A stretch of DNA of 64,000 nt from Dryococelus australis (GCA_029891345.1 CM057002.1:17854295-17918294), one strand, 5' to 3'; shown: positions 35,473-47,115, counted from the first letter of the stretch. Numbers and translations are program-made. The notes: generated by a model from the sequence alone, not told the origin.

Positions 35473-35869
35473 TAGGCGGTTCACGGTAAAATTAGCACTT
35501 TTGAAAGCCTTGCTTACGATTTACTTGCATGCACGTTGTGTATACTTCCACCTTATATAAAATTAGCATTGCCATGGGCCTCATCACTTTATTCATGTGT
35601 TGGTCAAGTAAAACTGTGAAATTATTGGGAAAGTTAAAATTTTACATATCTACTCAATTGTACACTTCGTGAATTAAAAAAAATAAAACCAGAAAGCGAA
35701 AGAAATAATTCGAGTTACCGCAAATGGTTACCTAACCCTTTTTAGTCAACGTTACCAACTTTACTGAGCGAATGCCACTCAGTGCACCCATTAAAATATG
35801 TGCAGGCAGGGACAGGGACTTTTTTCTAAGGTTCATTTCAAAACAGCTCACTTTATTGTGAACAGCATT
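35473..35869 (+). mobile_element. Family A MITE (~400 bp)
   Basis: It starts TAGGCGGTTCACGGTAAAAT and ends TTATTGTGAACAGCATT with TA flanks. Standard interior landmarks are GCCATGGGCCTCATCACTTT, a CAGAAAGCGAAAGAAATAAT block (one unit, not amplified) and GTTACCAACTTTACTGAGCG. Confidence 0.85.
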
Positions 35870-36378
35870 TAGCTACTAACGCATGATAATATTTTCGTTT
35901 TACTTTATTAGATAGTTTTCCCATAGTTAAATAATGCATCGGTTTAGAAACGCATTCTAGAAAGTAGTGTGTATATTGTTCATTTAGATACATAATACAA
36001 ATAGGTGTCTGACATCCAAGTTTAGTGAAATCAGTCAAAATAAGCCTATTCGGTTCAATTATTTTACAAATTGTTTTTTCCATCTACATTCCGGATTGTG
36101 GAGGCTATAGCGATTTGTAGCTAGAGAATGTGTTTGTGGCATTTTTCATCCAGAGAGTATACACGCTTGCGGCATATTAGTCATTCGACTTGAATTTTCG
36201 TTGCCGAACAAACTTGTCATGGGATTCAAGCTCAAGCTCAGTTTCTTGCGACTGGCACATACTCGCTAAGGACAAGCTTGCAGATTGCTTGAGTGATACT
36301 TCCAGAGTGCCAAGTCAAGCTTGTAGCAGGTTTAACTAATCAAATATGCTACAAGCTTGATGAGTGGAGACTACAAAT

Positions 36379-36792
36379 TATATTGTTCACGGTTATTTGA
36401 GAATTTTTTTAATCGACCTTTGAAAACTGTTACTGCCCCTTCCCCTCATGTATTTTAACCGGCCCACTGAGTGGCCTGCGCCCAGTAAAGTTGGCAATAA
36501 CGGAGGGAAAGTAGTTCCATGTCTTAATGTTGAATTAAAAGTGTTGGGTAAACATTTGTGAATATTGTATTTTGCTTTCTGGATTTTTAATGTACTTATT
36601 TCAAAATAATGAACAAATTTGTAAAATATTTACTTTTCTAATACTTTATAGTTTCACTCGACTGGCGCATGAATACAGTGACCAGGCACATGGCAATGTT
36701 AATGTTATATATGGCGGAAAAATACACAATGTGCATGCAAGAAGATCTTGAGCAGAGCTTTCTAAAGTGCTCAGTTTACCGTCAACAGCCTA
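36379..36792 (-). mobile_element. Family A MITE (reverse)
   Basis: The left end is damaged (TATTGTTCACGG). The right end is TTTACCGTCAACAGCCTA followed by TA. The interior runs in reverse order: AGTAAAGTTGGCAATAACGG, then TTTTGCTTTCTGG, then GACTGGCGCATGAATACAGT. Confidence 0.8.
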
Positions 36793-37094
36793 TAGTTAGC
36801 TTGGTTCAAACTTGCTGCCTTGCAAAACAAGATTGTTGCAAGCCTACAAATTTTTCATTACAAACTTGATTCTAGATTGAATCAAGCTGAATATGCTATA
36901 ATGGTAGTGTCTACACAGTTAAAATCATTTTCCACCATCTCTAATTATGACTAGAAATCGGAAATTCTGCGGATTCATTTGGCAACAAGCTAGACTGCAC
37001 AATCCTTTGTGTACCCGAACCTCAATTAGTTGTTCTTTAGCTGTTACTCCAGTTTAACCCGATACCAGATAAAACGGGAGTAGGTCCTTGTAGG

Positions 37095-37350
37095 GGCCGC
37101 GGTGGCTGAGAGGTTAGACTGCTCACCTCCCACCAAGGCGAACCGGTTTCAATCCCCGGCCGGGCCACTCCCAGATTTTTGCAAGTGGAAATTGTGCCGG
37201 ACAATGCCAATGAACAGCGGGTTTTCTCGGTGGTCTCCTTTTCTCCTCATCCTTGCACTCCGGCACCTATCCATTCTCCCCTCATTTCACCACCTTCGGC
37301 TCTGAAGACCTCGTTTTTAATAGCCGCTCAAATCTCTCAACTCGGACCTT
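37095..37350 (+). mobile_element. tRNA-derived SINE, near full length
   Basis: The head is GGGGCCGCGGTGGCTGAGAG, with box B around GGTTTCAATCCCCGGCCGGG. The body is in standard order (CAATGCCAATGAACAGCGGG, TTGCACTCCGGC, TCATTTCACC) and ends GCTCAAATCTCTCAACT. It is the best forward-strand copy for defining the family. The class II-like box A (TGGCTGAG-GGTTA) suggests a Ser/Leu/Tyr-type tRNA ancestor, which is inference. Confidence 0.9.
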
Positions 37351-37627
37351 GTTGCTCTAGTGGGTTCGTTATTGGTTGAAAGTGGCCTGGGGCGTGCCTA
37401 ACACACTGTGATCCAGTAGAGGTAGAAATTCAAATGTGTGTACATGTCGCTGAAATTTAACCTGCCATTGAATGAATTCGCAACATTTCCCAGAGTATCT
37501 AATTATGACGAGTCTGTCGTGGTTTCCCGTTGTCCTTCGCAGTGCAAGGCTGAGGCAGATCCGCCCAGAATCGAAGCAGGAGCCAGCAGCGAGTGTAAAG
37601 AGTGTATTCCGTGTATTTTAAATGCCT

Positions 37628-37950
37628 AGAGACACCGAAAAATCGCAAACAAATTTTCAGCGTATTTTAAATAAATAACGCTCTCTGGCTAGTTTACTCT
37701 TTTGTGGCTGAATGATCAAGTTTATGACTCAGCTGAGTTATTCGCAAACCAATCACAAGGGCCACCTGTTTTTTGCGAAAGATTTGTGCACGGTCTTCGC
37801 TTCAACTTCTTACGTGAAAGCCGGCAAATTTCCTTCGGCTATTGGCAGCGTGTCTGTGTGAGAAGACATTTTCTTCTCGGCTGGGCCAATCAGAATAAAG
37901 TTATCCCAACATTGAACGTCCGTGATTGGCTGGCAGAAGCCTAACACGCG
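37628..37950 (+). repeat. Dispersed repeat copy 2
   Basis: It shares GACACCGAAAAATCGCAAAC and GGCAGCGTGTCTGTGTGAGA with the copy at 33837 and ends near GTGATTGGCTGGCAGAAGCC. It is non-coding. Confidence 0.4.
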
Positions 37951-39329
37951 TGCGAGTTAAAATCATCCAACCACGATATTGGTTCTGAACTAACGTGTTT
38001 TGGAGTACAACTAGTAGTGGAATCTTTCCACAAAAATCTTTAGAGTATTAGGATCCTCATTGGCATAATGAATTTGGAAAGTATCTTCGTATACGCACGA
38101 TAACAAACAACGAAACAAACCTGTGCCACCTCTTGTTTACGTACAATACCTTGAACCCTACTTTTCCCGCGATAAACCATCGTCCCTAATTCATAGGCGC
38201 CGAGTATGTGAGGGGGGGGGGAGGTGGAAGGCGGTCGCTCCTCTACTTTTTCATCCAGCAGGGATATCCCCCCAACCCCCCACCCCCACCACCACCACTG
38301 AGTTGATTAACAGTGTTTGTTCACTATTTCAGTTTGAGATAAGTATTTACAACTTAGTGCAAATTGTTTGCCTATTTTTTTTTTTTTTCGAAGTATCTCT
38401 TGTGTTTAGGTCTTTTTATAACCAAAAACTGCAATATTTCAGTAGAAATTATTTTATTTAAATACATAAATCCTTGGCTTACATGAAATAAGTCTTACAA
38501 ACATCCGTAAACACATGCACAAACATACAACGCACAGTATGTGAATTGGAGAAGGGAGGAGGGAGATAATATTTAATTGAACATACACTCTAAGTAATTA
38601 TTCCCAAAAATTTGCATCGGAATATACTTATAGGGAGAAAGCGCGAATGGTAAAGTTTCCCCCCCCCCCCATACATCTATGGTAGCGTTCTTACATTTGT
38701 TCAGCAAACAGTCAAGATATGTCGGGAAATGTCCAGTTATGTATACTAGTGAGGCTAAACGTTCCTGCATTTGCAGTCTGTCGTGTAGTAACTATTCCAA
38801 TGCAATGTATAGGTGAAAAACTTTCATTGTTGTTTGGGAAGTTTGCTACAGAAATTTGTGCAGTGTGGGTACATTCGCAGAAAGTCTGAGACTTGGTCCC
38901 TTCTTGAAACGAGAAGTCGGCGGCTATAGTCTGATAATAAATATTACATTCAGATTCTAACTGTGTACTACCGAATAATTATTACATGCATGTGTTTTCT
39001 TTACACGTTTTATTGTGCAGTTGCTAGCTTTACAGCACTACCAGAAACATAATAAATTTTAACATCAGCCAAGAGAACCGCGTTGAAATAAAATACGCAG
39101 TTGCTCTGGCGTTTCCTGGAGATTGGCGTATGCCACTTCATAGGTTCATAAAATGGCACAGACGAGCATTAACTGACTGCAGTAGAAACATACAAACGTA
39201 CTTTTATTTGAAACATACCAAATACGCCACTTAGTATGCACCTTCCCATTATAATTCAAGGACGCTGAATAAAAATGAAAGCATTACAGTTTTAGTATCA
39301 AGTCATTAAACTTATTGTAGGATACTATC
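37951..39329. other. No gene recognised; poly-G/C tracts
   Basis: The segment holds a G-run at about 38211-38221, a C-rich stretch to 38300 and a C-run at about 38659-38669. Nothing else is interpretable. Confidence 0.5.
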
Positions 39330-39484
39330 TATCTCTCTCTCTCTGTCTCTCTCTCTCTGGTACTCTCTCTCTGGTACTCTCTCTCTCTCTCTCTCTCTCT
39401 CTGGTACTCTCTCTCTCTCTCTCTCTCTGGTACTCTCTCTCTCTGGTACTCTCTCTCCCCCCTCTCTCTCCCTCTCTCTCTCGT
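39330..39484. repeat. (CT)n microsatellite with GGTACT interruptions
   Basis: CT dinucleotides are interrupted several times by GGTACT, a compound microsatellite with partly higher-order structure. It lies about 130 bp downstream of the IR stop codon. The Arg/Glu-rich minus-strand frame across it is an artefact. Confidence 0.95.
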
Positions 39485-39585
39485 GTTGACCAACTTGTAT
39501 ACGACAGATCTTCAGAAAATGGTTTCATTAAAAGACAAGTAGGTATGTGAATAACTTCAACAAAATTTTCAAACTAACATAATAT

Positions 39586-39591
39586 TTTAAT
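39586..39591 (-). terminator. Candidate poly(A) signal for the IR gene
   Basis: On the minus strand this is ATTAAA, the common variant signal, 26-31 bases downstream of the stop codon. Confidence 0.3.
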
Positions 39592-39616
39592 TGGCATTAT
39601 GGAAATTGTCCTACAT

Positions 39617-41578
39617 TTATGTGTACGTATTAATCACTTGTTCATGAAATAAGGAAAATATAATGCTTCCGAGCGACGAAAAGAAAATCTCAGCCAGGAA
39701 CACTGACATACCTACCAGAGAGCCAGCCATTAGAATCCCAAAAAAATACTCCACGTGTTTCACGGCGAGTGGAGTTGCGCCATCTCCTACGCCCAGTGTT
39801 CGCTTGTTGGTTTCTATAGTCGATATTAGTTCGCTGTAATATTTCTGGCCTATGCCGATCTGGGCTACGAGCTGAAACGTGTAACTGAATTCATTGCAGA
39901 AAGGGAAGTTCTCCCGGGTCATTATGAAGATTATCGTCCTCGTGATGTACTGGTCCATAATGTGAAGAAGCCTGTGGCTGTTGTTCATGTTTTCCTCTCG
40001 ATTGACGAGGAACTCTGCGTACGTTAGTGCTGTAGCTATGCTCATGTTCCTGAAAGTCTTTGCCCACTCGAGAGCAACTTGCAGATTCTCCACTGCTACG
40101 AACCTCGGCAACAGTCTCAACGTGAACTCATCAACGTCGCCGATCGCGTCGTTTAGAATCCCAAAATTTAACTGCACTTCATCGTTGAAGAACATAGGCA
40201 CGCCTATCTTGATATCTTTGGTTTCCAGCTCCTTTAGGGAGTTGATCTCTTCGGAGTATTTGGGTACCATCATGTAACTATGAAACGAGCCAGTGTACGC
40301 GTTGTTAAATATGATGTTGAACAGCATGATCGACAGTAGAAACAAGCGCAAGGATGAGGTTTTAGGGACGTGGTGTAGGTTCCCAATTTGTATCGCACGA
40401 TACATCTCGAGGCCCTTCAACTGTGGCACGCGAGCAAGACTGGAGTAGACGTGCGCTAGCTTGCAGACGACGATGACCGAGCAAAGAAACGATAAGTACG
40501 CAGTCCAGGTGGGCCAGGTGAAGGGCAGGACCGAGTTCATCCAACGTGGCAACTCATCAGCAGCGGGCACTATGATCACCAAGGGTACAATATATATCGG
40601 GTAAGAAGAATACTTCAGTTGCTCCGGTATGACCAACATGTTTGGGAAAGCGAAGACGTCGTATTTTCTTCCGTACGATTCTGGGATTGACCAGTGGTTC
40701 AAACTCACCTTTTCCTTGGCTGAATGGTCGACGAACGTGAAATTGTATTTTTTAACAAAAACGGACACGTAATCATAAAATATGCCGCCATACGTCATGT
40801 CTCCCTTTTCTGATACGTATTTTCTTACGAATGGGGGAAAATTTGGAACTGAAACTACCAGTGGATACCCTTTTACGTCGGACAAACTATCGTCGAGAAA
40901 AACTTCGCTTCTGTTTGAAGTATTTAGAGATTGATAAGTAAAGGAACCATTTTGTTCAAATGGATTGAAACGTGCTGCACGTAAGTCTGAACCCAGTTGA
41001 TCAAAAGAAGCTTCATCATGTGTGTGAGTGGATAGCAAGACGCAGTGTCTCACTTCATGTTTTGTCCAACATCTTCTTAAAATCTCCTCGGTGTCCCTAA
41101 TGGAACCCTCAACCTTCTTCGTTATCACAAGTAGGAAATATGCTTGACGCTCCCAGAATAGTGACTGCGAAATTGCGTACATGGATTCACTAAAGAATTC
41201 GCGTTCGTCGCCATCCGAGATTATGACAAACGCCCTTGTTCCGAACGTAGCGGTGTCCTTCAAGGAAGAAGTGTACTCGGAGGAAATGTTGTTTATCATG
41301 TACACAGAGCTACGCACGCGCAGGTGAATGTTTTCCAGTATTCTGTCAGTTGTGGTCGAGGACATTTTGTTGGGCATAACCACGATGTATCTGCACTTAT
41401 CTTTTAAGTGAACGTTGAGTAACATTCCTATTGCTGCGGGGATGCCTGTGTTGACTGTCTGCAGTTTGCGCATCAGCGACGATGCATTATGTTGGGCATC
41501 TGAGGATGACACCGAAGCCAATGTTAGGACAAGCAATACTGCTGCCATATTCTTCGCCTTTACCAGCATGGCACACAC
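39617..41578 (-). CDS. Divergent ionotropic receptor (IR), single coding exon
   Basis: This 653-residue variant glutamate-receptor-type ligand-gated channel is a probable chemosensory IR. A hydrophobic signal peptide follows Met11 (AAVLLVLTLASVSSS), so Met11 is a plausible alternative start. The N-terminal region (about 30-235) is divergent. The S1 half of the ligand-binding domain is about 237-345 (YPLVVSVPNFPPFVRKY, GGIFYDYVSVFVKKYNFTF). Next come TM1 (about 357-377, WTAYLSFLCSVIVVCKLAHV), the TM2 region (about 409-428, then AYTGSFHSYMMVPKY), S2 (about 450-605) and TM3 (about 610-633, VEYFFGILMAGSLVGMSVFL). The length is typical of insect IRs. The glutamate-binding Arg/Thr/Asp set is not evident, as in divergent IRs. 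There are no frameshifts or stops. Confidence 0.92.
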   Translation of the reverse strand: MCAMLVKAKNMAAVLLVLTLASVSSSDAQHNASSLMRKLQTVNTGIPAAIGMLLNVHLKDKCRYIVVMPNKMSSTTTDRILENIHLRVRSSVYMINNISSEYTSSLKDTATFGTRAFVIISDGDEREFFSESMYAISQSLFWERQAYFLLVITKKVEGSIRDTEEILRRCWTKHEVRHCVLLSTHTHDEASFDQLGSDLRAARFNPFEQNGSFTYQSLNTSNRSEVFLDDSLSDVKGYPLVVSVPNFPPFVRKYVSEKGDMTYGGIFYDYVSVFVKKYNFTFVDHSAKEKVSLNHWSIPESYGRKYDVFAFPNMLVIPEQLKYSSYPIYIVPLVIIVPAADELPRWMNSVLPFTWPTWTAYLSFLCSVIVVCKLAHVYSSLARVPQLKGLEMYRAIQIGNLHHVPKTSSLRLFLLSIMLFNIIFNNAYTGSFHSYMMVPKYSEEINSLKELETKDIKIGVPMFFNDEVQLNFGILNDAIGDVDEFTLRLLPRFVAVENLQVALEWAKTFRNMSIATALTYAEFLVNREENMNNSHRLLHIMDQYITRTIIFIMTRENFPFCNEFSYTFQLVAQIGIGQKYYSELISTIETNKRTLGVGDGATPLAVKHVEYFFGILMAGSLVGMSVFLAEIFFSSLGSIIFSLFHEQVINTYT

Positions 41579-41600
41579 CTGAAAATATTAAATACGAACA
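41579..41600 (-). promoter_or_regulatory. Possible 3' splice site just before the IR start codon
   Basis: On the minus strand, TTTAATATTTTCAG precedes GTGTGTGCCATG. This is a good acceptor context immediately upstream of the first ATG, so a 5'UTR exon farther upstream is possible. Without it the upstream leader is unremarkable. Confidence 0.35.
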
Positions 41601-42023
41601 GATTTAAAGTTATACTAATATTCCTAAGTAAATTCGCTGAAAGAAATAAATTTTAATTAAATTTAGTTCAGTACAATGCAATTCGAATAAGCGCGTGTAA
41701 AACTCCAGCTAAATTGTAAATCAAAATGATGACTGTACTATTTTACGCGTAACGAAAAAATTCACAAGAAATATAATGATTTAATTTTGAAGGAATTTTG
41801 CAGCACTGTAACCATGTGTCAATTTAAGTACTTACATATTTAAGATTTAAAATTTACAGTTCATTTATTTTTAAAGTAAAATCTGGTTGAAGTCTTTTTT
41901 ATGTATTAAGACCTCCAGACCAACGTAACTGAAAATTAAGATTACTGTTGTTTGTTATATTGTAAAGTTTGTTGTAGAAATAATACTGGCGAGTACTTGG
42001 AGATTGCACTGGCTTGAAATATA

Positions 42024-42261
42024 TAGGCTATTTACAGTAAAGTGAGCACTCTTTGAAGCCCTCTCATTTGGAACAATGGTCAATAAATATATTTTATTGT
42101 AGTCTTAGACGTTAACTTACGAGTCCGGTGAATTCTATGCACTGTTTTTATTACTTACATGGCAATATTTATTTTAAAAATTGGTGGAATGGTAAAAAAA
42201 TGTCTGATAAGAAAAAAGTAACCAGGGTCTAAAAAGTGCGCATTTTACCGTGAGCAACCTA
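42024..42261 (-). mobile_element. Short family A MITE (reverse)
   Basis: It starts TAGGCTATTTACAGTAAAGT and ends TTTTACCGTGAGCAACCTA. The interior is the inverse of the copy at 32193 (CCTCTCATTTGGAACAATGG, ACGTTAACTTACGAGTCCGG). Confidence 0.8.
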
Positions 42262-42485
42262 TTCTAAAGATTTCGCTGTAGCAAATCACGGCACAGGTTC
42301 GATGCCAGACTAACTAAATACATTTGGGTTTTACATTGTACTATTGTAATAAAATGAACAACCAGGGCCTGTTCACGCATTTATTGTCACCTCCTTTCTT
42401 ATACTTTGATTTTCTATTGCTTTTATTTTGGTCTACAGCTTCCTCGCGGACGTAAACATTCACTCCCCCCTTTTTTTTCTTCTTA

Positions 42486-42834
42486 TACTATGTTCACAGT
42501 AAACTGAGAACTTTTGAAAGAACCCCTAAGATATACTGTTATGCGCAATGTGTACTCTTCCACAATATGTAACATTAACATGGCTATGAGCCTAATCACT
42601 TTATTCATGCGCGGTAAAAAAAAAACATTATTAGAAAATTAAATAGTAAATATCTGTTAATTCTTACACTTAAATGGATTTTAAAGAATATAAAGAAAAA
42701 CTAACAGATTTAGTATTCATAAATTTTAACCTAACACTTTTAATTCACCATTAAAACATGGGACAAATTCCCCTCCATCGTGACCTTTTTCAAAGGTTGA
42801 TTTCAAAAGTGTTCAGTTAACCGTGGACAGTGTT
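42486..42834 (+). mobile_element. Family A MITE (diverged)
   Basis: The left end is TACTATGTTCACAGTAAACT and the right end TTAACCGTGGACAGTGTT, both next to TA. The interior landmarks (CATGGCTATGAGCCTAATCA, TAATTCACCATTAAAACATG) are diverged, so it is an older copy. Confidence 0.7.
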
Positions 42835-44739
42835 TACCTGTTTACACCCAGAATCATTTCAAATGTTTATCCAATGAACAGCTCCGAGGAGCAGGAGTCA
42901 TGTTATTTGCTCCCTACGTTCTTTATGTTTGACCATGCTCTAATGAACCAGTTCCATGCTGCACGGAGCAGCGAGCTAGTGTGGTTGATATTGTAGCCCA
43001 CTTTAGCTCGCCATGGAGATTTACTTTACCACTTCTGTGCTTAGTATTGTGCAAGGCTGTAGAGGTCAAGTCTGGATCTGCAAGACCAAAGTGGGCTCAC
43101 ATGAACAGGCGCTGTGTTCATAGACTAGATTACACCGTGGGCCATGTGAGAGACACGTCTTCACTACTCAAGGTAAAATCACAAAAAGTTATTCTGCGAG
43201 TAAACTTTACTCTTTGGCTGTCACAAAACACGCAGTAAATTTTTTACTCGCTCTCGACTTGCCAGAGTAAAACTTTAAACACGCATTATTTCTGCGAGTA
43301 ACAAAGAGTAAACCGGTGAGTTTCTTTTTTTTGGGGGGGGGGGGGAGGGCACTATAGTTGAATTATGAGTACTATAGGAAGATGTGCACGTTTAGGTTCC
43401 AGACACAGATGCAAAAGTACAAAATACGGATTATAAAACATTTAATTTTTTTATTAATAATGTACTGCAGCATGTTTGGACGCGGTATTTATAATTAGGT
43501 TATGGTAATTGTAGGTTATTGTGTACATAGTCCTTTTTTTAAGTTGAAAGACGTTCTGGGAAGTAATATATATTTGTTTGCAATTTACATTGGCCGCCTA
43601 ATCAGGACATGTTTGTAAACATAGCATGCTTTTTTTACATAATACTGCTAACAAAGCCACTTTAACTCCAAATTTGTTCAATTTTTATTCTATGCTGCAA
43701 AGACATTTTGGAACGCCACCCTTGTATAACCAGCCTATATATATATATATATATATGGCAAGAAAAATACTTAGATTTACGCTACTGCCTAATGCGGCTG
43801 AGTAGAGACATTCAAAATTAGCCTTATTGCTTCAGGACAAACTAGATTTCAAAGAATTGGACCCCAGTGTGCTTGCCCATGCCATGGACGGCTTTGTACC
43901 AATAGCAAACACCTAACGAAAGGCTGGTCCAGTCACGTCCTATCAAGTCAGAAAGGAAAATTAGGCCTCGCTGCTGCAGAAGCCGATAGAAAATATCACC
44001 GACTCCAGTTTGTATAGGACGATGAATTCCAGCGTGCCGCCAGAAAGTAACGCGAATTTTGCTCGTCCCTAGTTACATGATTCTATGCGTGTGCCGGATA
44101 CCTTTCACAAGCATATCGTGGTATCAGTATATGACTTTGTACATTATGGCTGATATTGATAATCATACGAAAGCAATCACAGCCAATCAAATAATACATA
44201 ATACAAGCAAACATCTAGGTTATTAATGTATTTCACCGGTGTTGGAGTCACTTAGAAGAAACCAGTGCAACGTTAGTCCGCCTACTCGTGGTGCACCCTG
44301 GGTAATATTAAACAAACTAACAAATAAAGGCAGCCAGACAATCTTAGGATCTCGTGGAGATGACAATGAAATTTCATTGAAATTTGTAATGTGGTTCGAC
44401 CATGATTTTATTTAATCTAAAGTTTTAAAATAAATTTTAAAATCAAAATAGCTAAAAGATAAACCTTAATTATAGGCGAAACAAAATTCCAGACTTCGAA
44501 GAAATGTCCTCGTAGCGTTCCTAAGACGTTAACAGAAATCAAACACTGCGCTAGCATAACATTTGAAATTGATTTGGTGCAGGATTTAAGGGTGATGTGC
44601 TTATGATTACGTTAAAAAGTAGTTCACAATTATTTTTGAACCAATTTATCTATTTCAAAGGATTTTTATTTTTATTATATTATATATCAAAAAACTCAAA
44701 ATATTTTTAAAAACATAGAAAAAATTAGTTATTGCAACA
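42835..44739. other. No gene recognised; GAGTAAA word cluster
   Basis: At 43190-43320 the word GAGTAAA or its complement recurs six or so times, including the palindrome GAGTAAACTTTACTC. A G-run is at about 43335-43346 and an (AT)n run at 43737-43756. Other frames are unconvincing. Confidence 0.45.
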
Positions 44740-44935
44740 GCCTACCAAGTCTACCAAACGTACTGCCACGCAGTTTAAATGAAGACTCAGTGTTGTAAAA
44801 AATTCCTTCTCAATTTCTCAATTTTAAGGTAACACTTTCAAACTAAAAGTATTCTACGTACAGCTTCTTAATGAAGACTGCCACGTTAAGGAACTTTGCC
44901 AAATTTTATGTTTAATATTTTTTCTTAAAATGTAA
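44740..44935 (+). repeat. Dispersed repeat, copy 1 of 2
   Basis: It shares landmarks with 51225-51420: CCTACCAAG, AAATTCC-TCTCAATT, a CAATTTTAA block, AAAAGTATTCTACGT, CACGTTAA and TTTGCCA. The copies are diverged and non-coding, of unknown family. Confidence 0.5.
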
Positions 44936-44983
44936 TATTAAATTTTTATTTTACCAAATAATGATGAGTATTCCCTGAGAGAG

Positions 44984-45405
44984 TTGCATAGAACATAGTT
45001 TCTGAAGCCCTGATAAAGTTCTACGTACAGGCTATTTCTCCGTTTCATGCGCGAACAAAGCTGAACTAATTCCCGACAATTAAACCACAGAGACAACGCA
45101 TAGTATTCGTTTGCAGTCAGTTTAATAATATTTTGCATGAGAACTATTCTTTACTAGAGGCATTACCAACAGAAGCATTTTGTCCCTGTTTTTATTCGTA
45201 TTAACTACTAATGAAATATTATAATCCATAAACAAAATAAAATCGACAGTCAAATTGAACCAAAAATAAGACAATTTTATGTTAACAGAAGTACACAACG
45301 CTTACGATACATGACTTACTTAAGAAATAACCAAACGAGCTAATACACGGGATGATTTTTCAAAGGAATGATCCAAAAGGCGTGGAAACACCGCGAACAG
45401 AATAC
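44984..45405 (-). mobile_element. Family B MITE (reverse), without nested insertion
   Basis: The order is inverse to the 56069 copy: TTTCTGAAGCCCTGATAAAG, then GCGCGAACAAAGC, then TTACTAGAGGCATTACCAAC, ending GTGGAAACACCGCGAACAGA. Unlike copies at 61879 and 63094 there is no family A insertion at the TTACTAG-GGCATTACC position. Confidence 0.6.
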
Positions 45406-46024
45406 AAGTTTCTTTTTTTTTTTTTTTTTTTTTCTACGTAAAAATAAAAATTAGCCTTTTTTTACGATCGCAACAATATCAGCTTCAGTCTGGCGCATGA
45501 ACAGGTTCATATACACTATGGCGATAGAAGAAGAGGAAAAAAAAATGGGTGTGGCTGTGTTGGGGACACGGCAGTTTGTTTTGCGTGAATACGTCTACGT
45601 TGACGCGCTCGGACGCCTTGATGTTTATTTACGGTCCCGGTATCACTTCACTCGATCATATGTGGTTTTATGGGTATCACTAGATTACTTTTGAGATGAT
45701 ATTTCCAACCGTATACGAACTCTATATTTCGGCTTGGCTTTTTGACGAGTATAGGCCGGATTTGTGCTAAGTTTTCCATAATCACGACGCACAAATGTTT
45801 TTATACACGCAATCGATTGATCTTCACAAGAGATGTCGATTGAAACTCAAACGAGCGCCGTAGTTTCTCCCAGTCAAAAGTTATACTACGCGGAAGTTAT
45901 GAGACGCGGCGAAACGAACTCAAAATTGTACCCCCCCCCCCCCCCCTTCCGGGTTGCGCGCGATGCTTCGCAGTCCTCACTCAACGTAACAATTTCTTTG
46001 ATCCTTTGGCAATCGAGTGGTATA

Positions 46025-46438
46025 TAGGCTGTTCACGGTAAAAATGAGCACGTTTGAAAGCCCTGATTAAGATCTATTTGTACGAACGTTATGTATTCTT
46101 CCGCCTTATGTAAAATTTACATTACCATGGGCCTCGTCACTTTAGTCATACGCCAAGTAAAACTGTAGATTTTTTAAAATGTAAATATTGTGTAAATTTG
46201 CTGATTTTCACACTTCGATGCATTAAAAAAAAACAGAAAGCGAAAGAAATGGTTTAAGTTATTACAAATGGTTACATAACTTTATTCAACGTTAAAACGT
46301 GGCACTACTTTCCATCCATCGTTACCAACTTTACTGGGCAAATGTTACTCGGCGCGCCCATTAAAATATATGCGTTTTGATACAGTGACTTTTTCTGAGG
46401 TTCATTCCAAAAGTGCTCACTTTATCGTGAACAGCCTT
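46025..46438 (+). mobile_element. Family A MITE (~415 bp)
   Basis: It starts TAGGCTGTTCACGGTAAAAA and ends CACTTTATCGTGAACAGCCTT with TA flanks. It is a complete copy with one core unit (AACAGAAAGCGAAAGAAATG) and the CATCGTTACCAACTTTACTG block, and a good reference for the unamplified element. Confidence 0.9.
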
Positions 46439-46599
46439 TAATTTAATTTTGAACTTAGACGATAGATTCGGAGCTGCATTGCCAAACTGCATCCCCCGAT
46501 TTTGCTATCATCGGATTTTCTGGATTGCTTCTCGCTATAGTCGCAAATTTAAAGGCGTATTCACGTCAAAAAGTAAGTCGTAAGGAAGAGCGCGCAGGC

Positions 46600-46884
46600 C
46601 TACCAGGTCTCAGCCGAGCCGAGCAGCTGGGAGCGATTCACGGTGTTGGAAGAAGGCGAGAGTTATAGCGGTAATAAGAAGCAGGACGTTACGACCTCGG
46701 CTCGGAAGGTCTGCAAGTCGCCCGCACCCACGTTGATGGCGACATCAGTCTCGCGCCGGAAGACACATGCCCGACCCTTACGTCCTCCTCGGGAATTGAC
46801 GACAATCCCCACACCACCTCTTCGTCTTCCCGTGTCCTGCCAGCGAACGCAGAGTGGCTGTGGCGTTCATTCCACAGACCCAAG
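46600..46884 (+). other. GC-rich candidate exon ending at a consensus donor
   Basis: This GC-rich patch ends CCCAAG|GTAAGC, a near-ideal 5' splice site. One frame is open to the donor and reads YDLGSEGLQVARTHVDGDIS, then LAPEDTCPTLTSSSGIDDN, ending WLWRSFHRPK. No family is recognised. The donor lies in a palindrome (GGTAAGCAATGCTTACC), so it may be coincidental. It could be a 5'UTR/first exon of a gene continuing outside this window, or a relic. Confidence 0.3.
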
Positions 46885-47049
46885 GTAAGCAATGCTTACC
46901 CTATACACATTGGAAATGTTTGAAACCTTTACAGTTTTCGCCGTAACTTTTAAACACATTTAATTCTGAGTTTCCCGTTTCCGACTCGAGGAACAGAATT
47001 TTCCTAACTCCCATACTGTACACCCATAGTTCTACTATCTAGTATTTGT

Positions 47050-47115
47050 TTCCACAAACTGGAGCGACTAGCGAAGAATCGAACTCGCCAGCAACAATAC
47101 GCCACTTGCTCGACC
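47050..47115 (-). tRNA. tRNA-like relic (minus)
   Basis: On the minus strand GGTCGAGCAAGTGGCG is followed by GCGAGTTCGATTC at roughly box A-box B distance. Pairing is poor; it is a weak candidate. Confidence 0.25.

Noticed and set aside
39325-39528. Arg/Glu-rich frame (RERE repeats) next to the IR gene
   Set aside because: It is a translation of the CT microsatellite.
40362-40544. Small minus frame and a 98-codon plus frame inside the IR gene
   Set aside because: They are shadows of the 653-residue IR frame with no independent support.
43010-43170. Possible exon ending CTCAAG|GTAAAA
   Set aside because: The ~60-residue frame has no recognised motif and no good acceptor; the donor-like site is weak.
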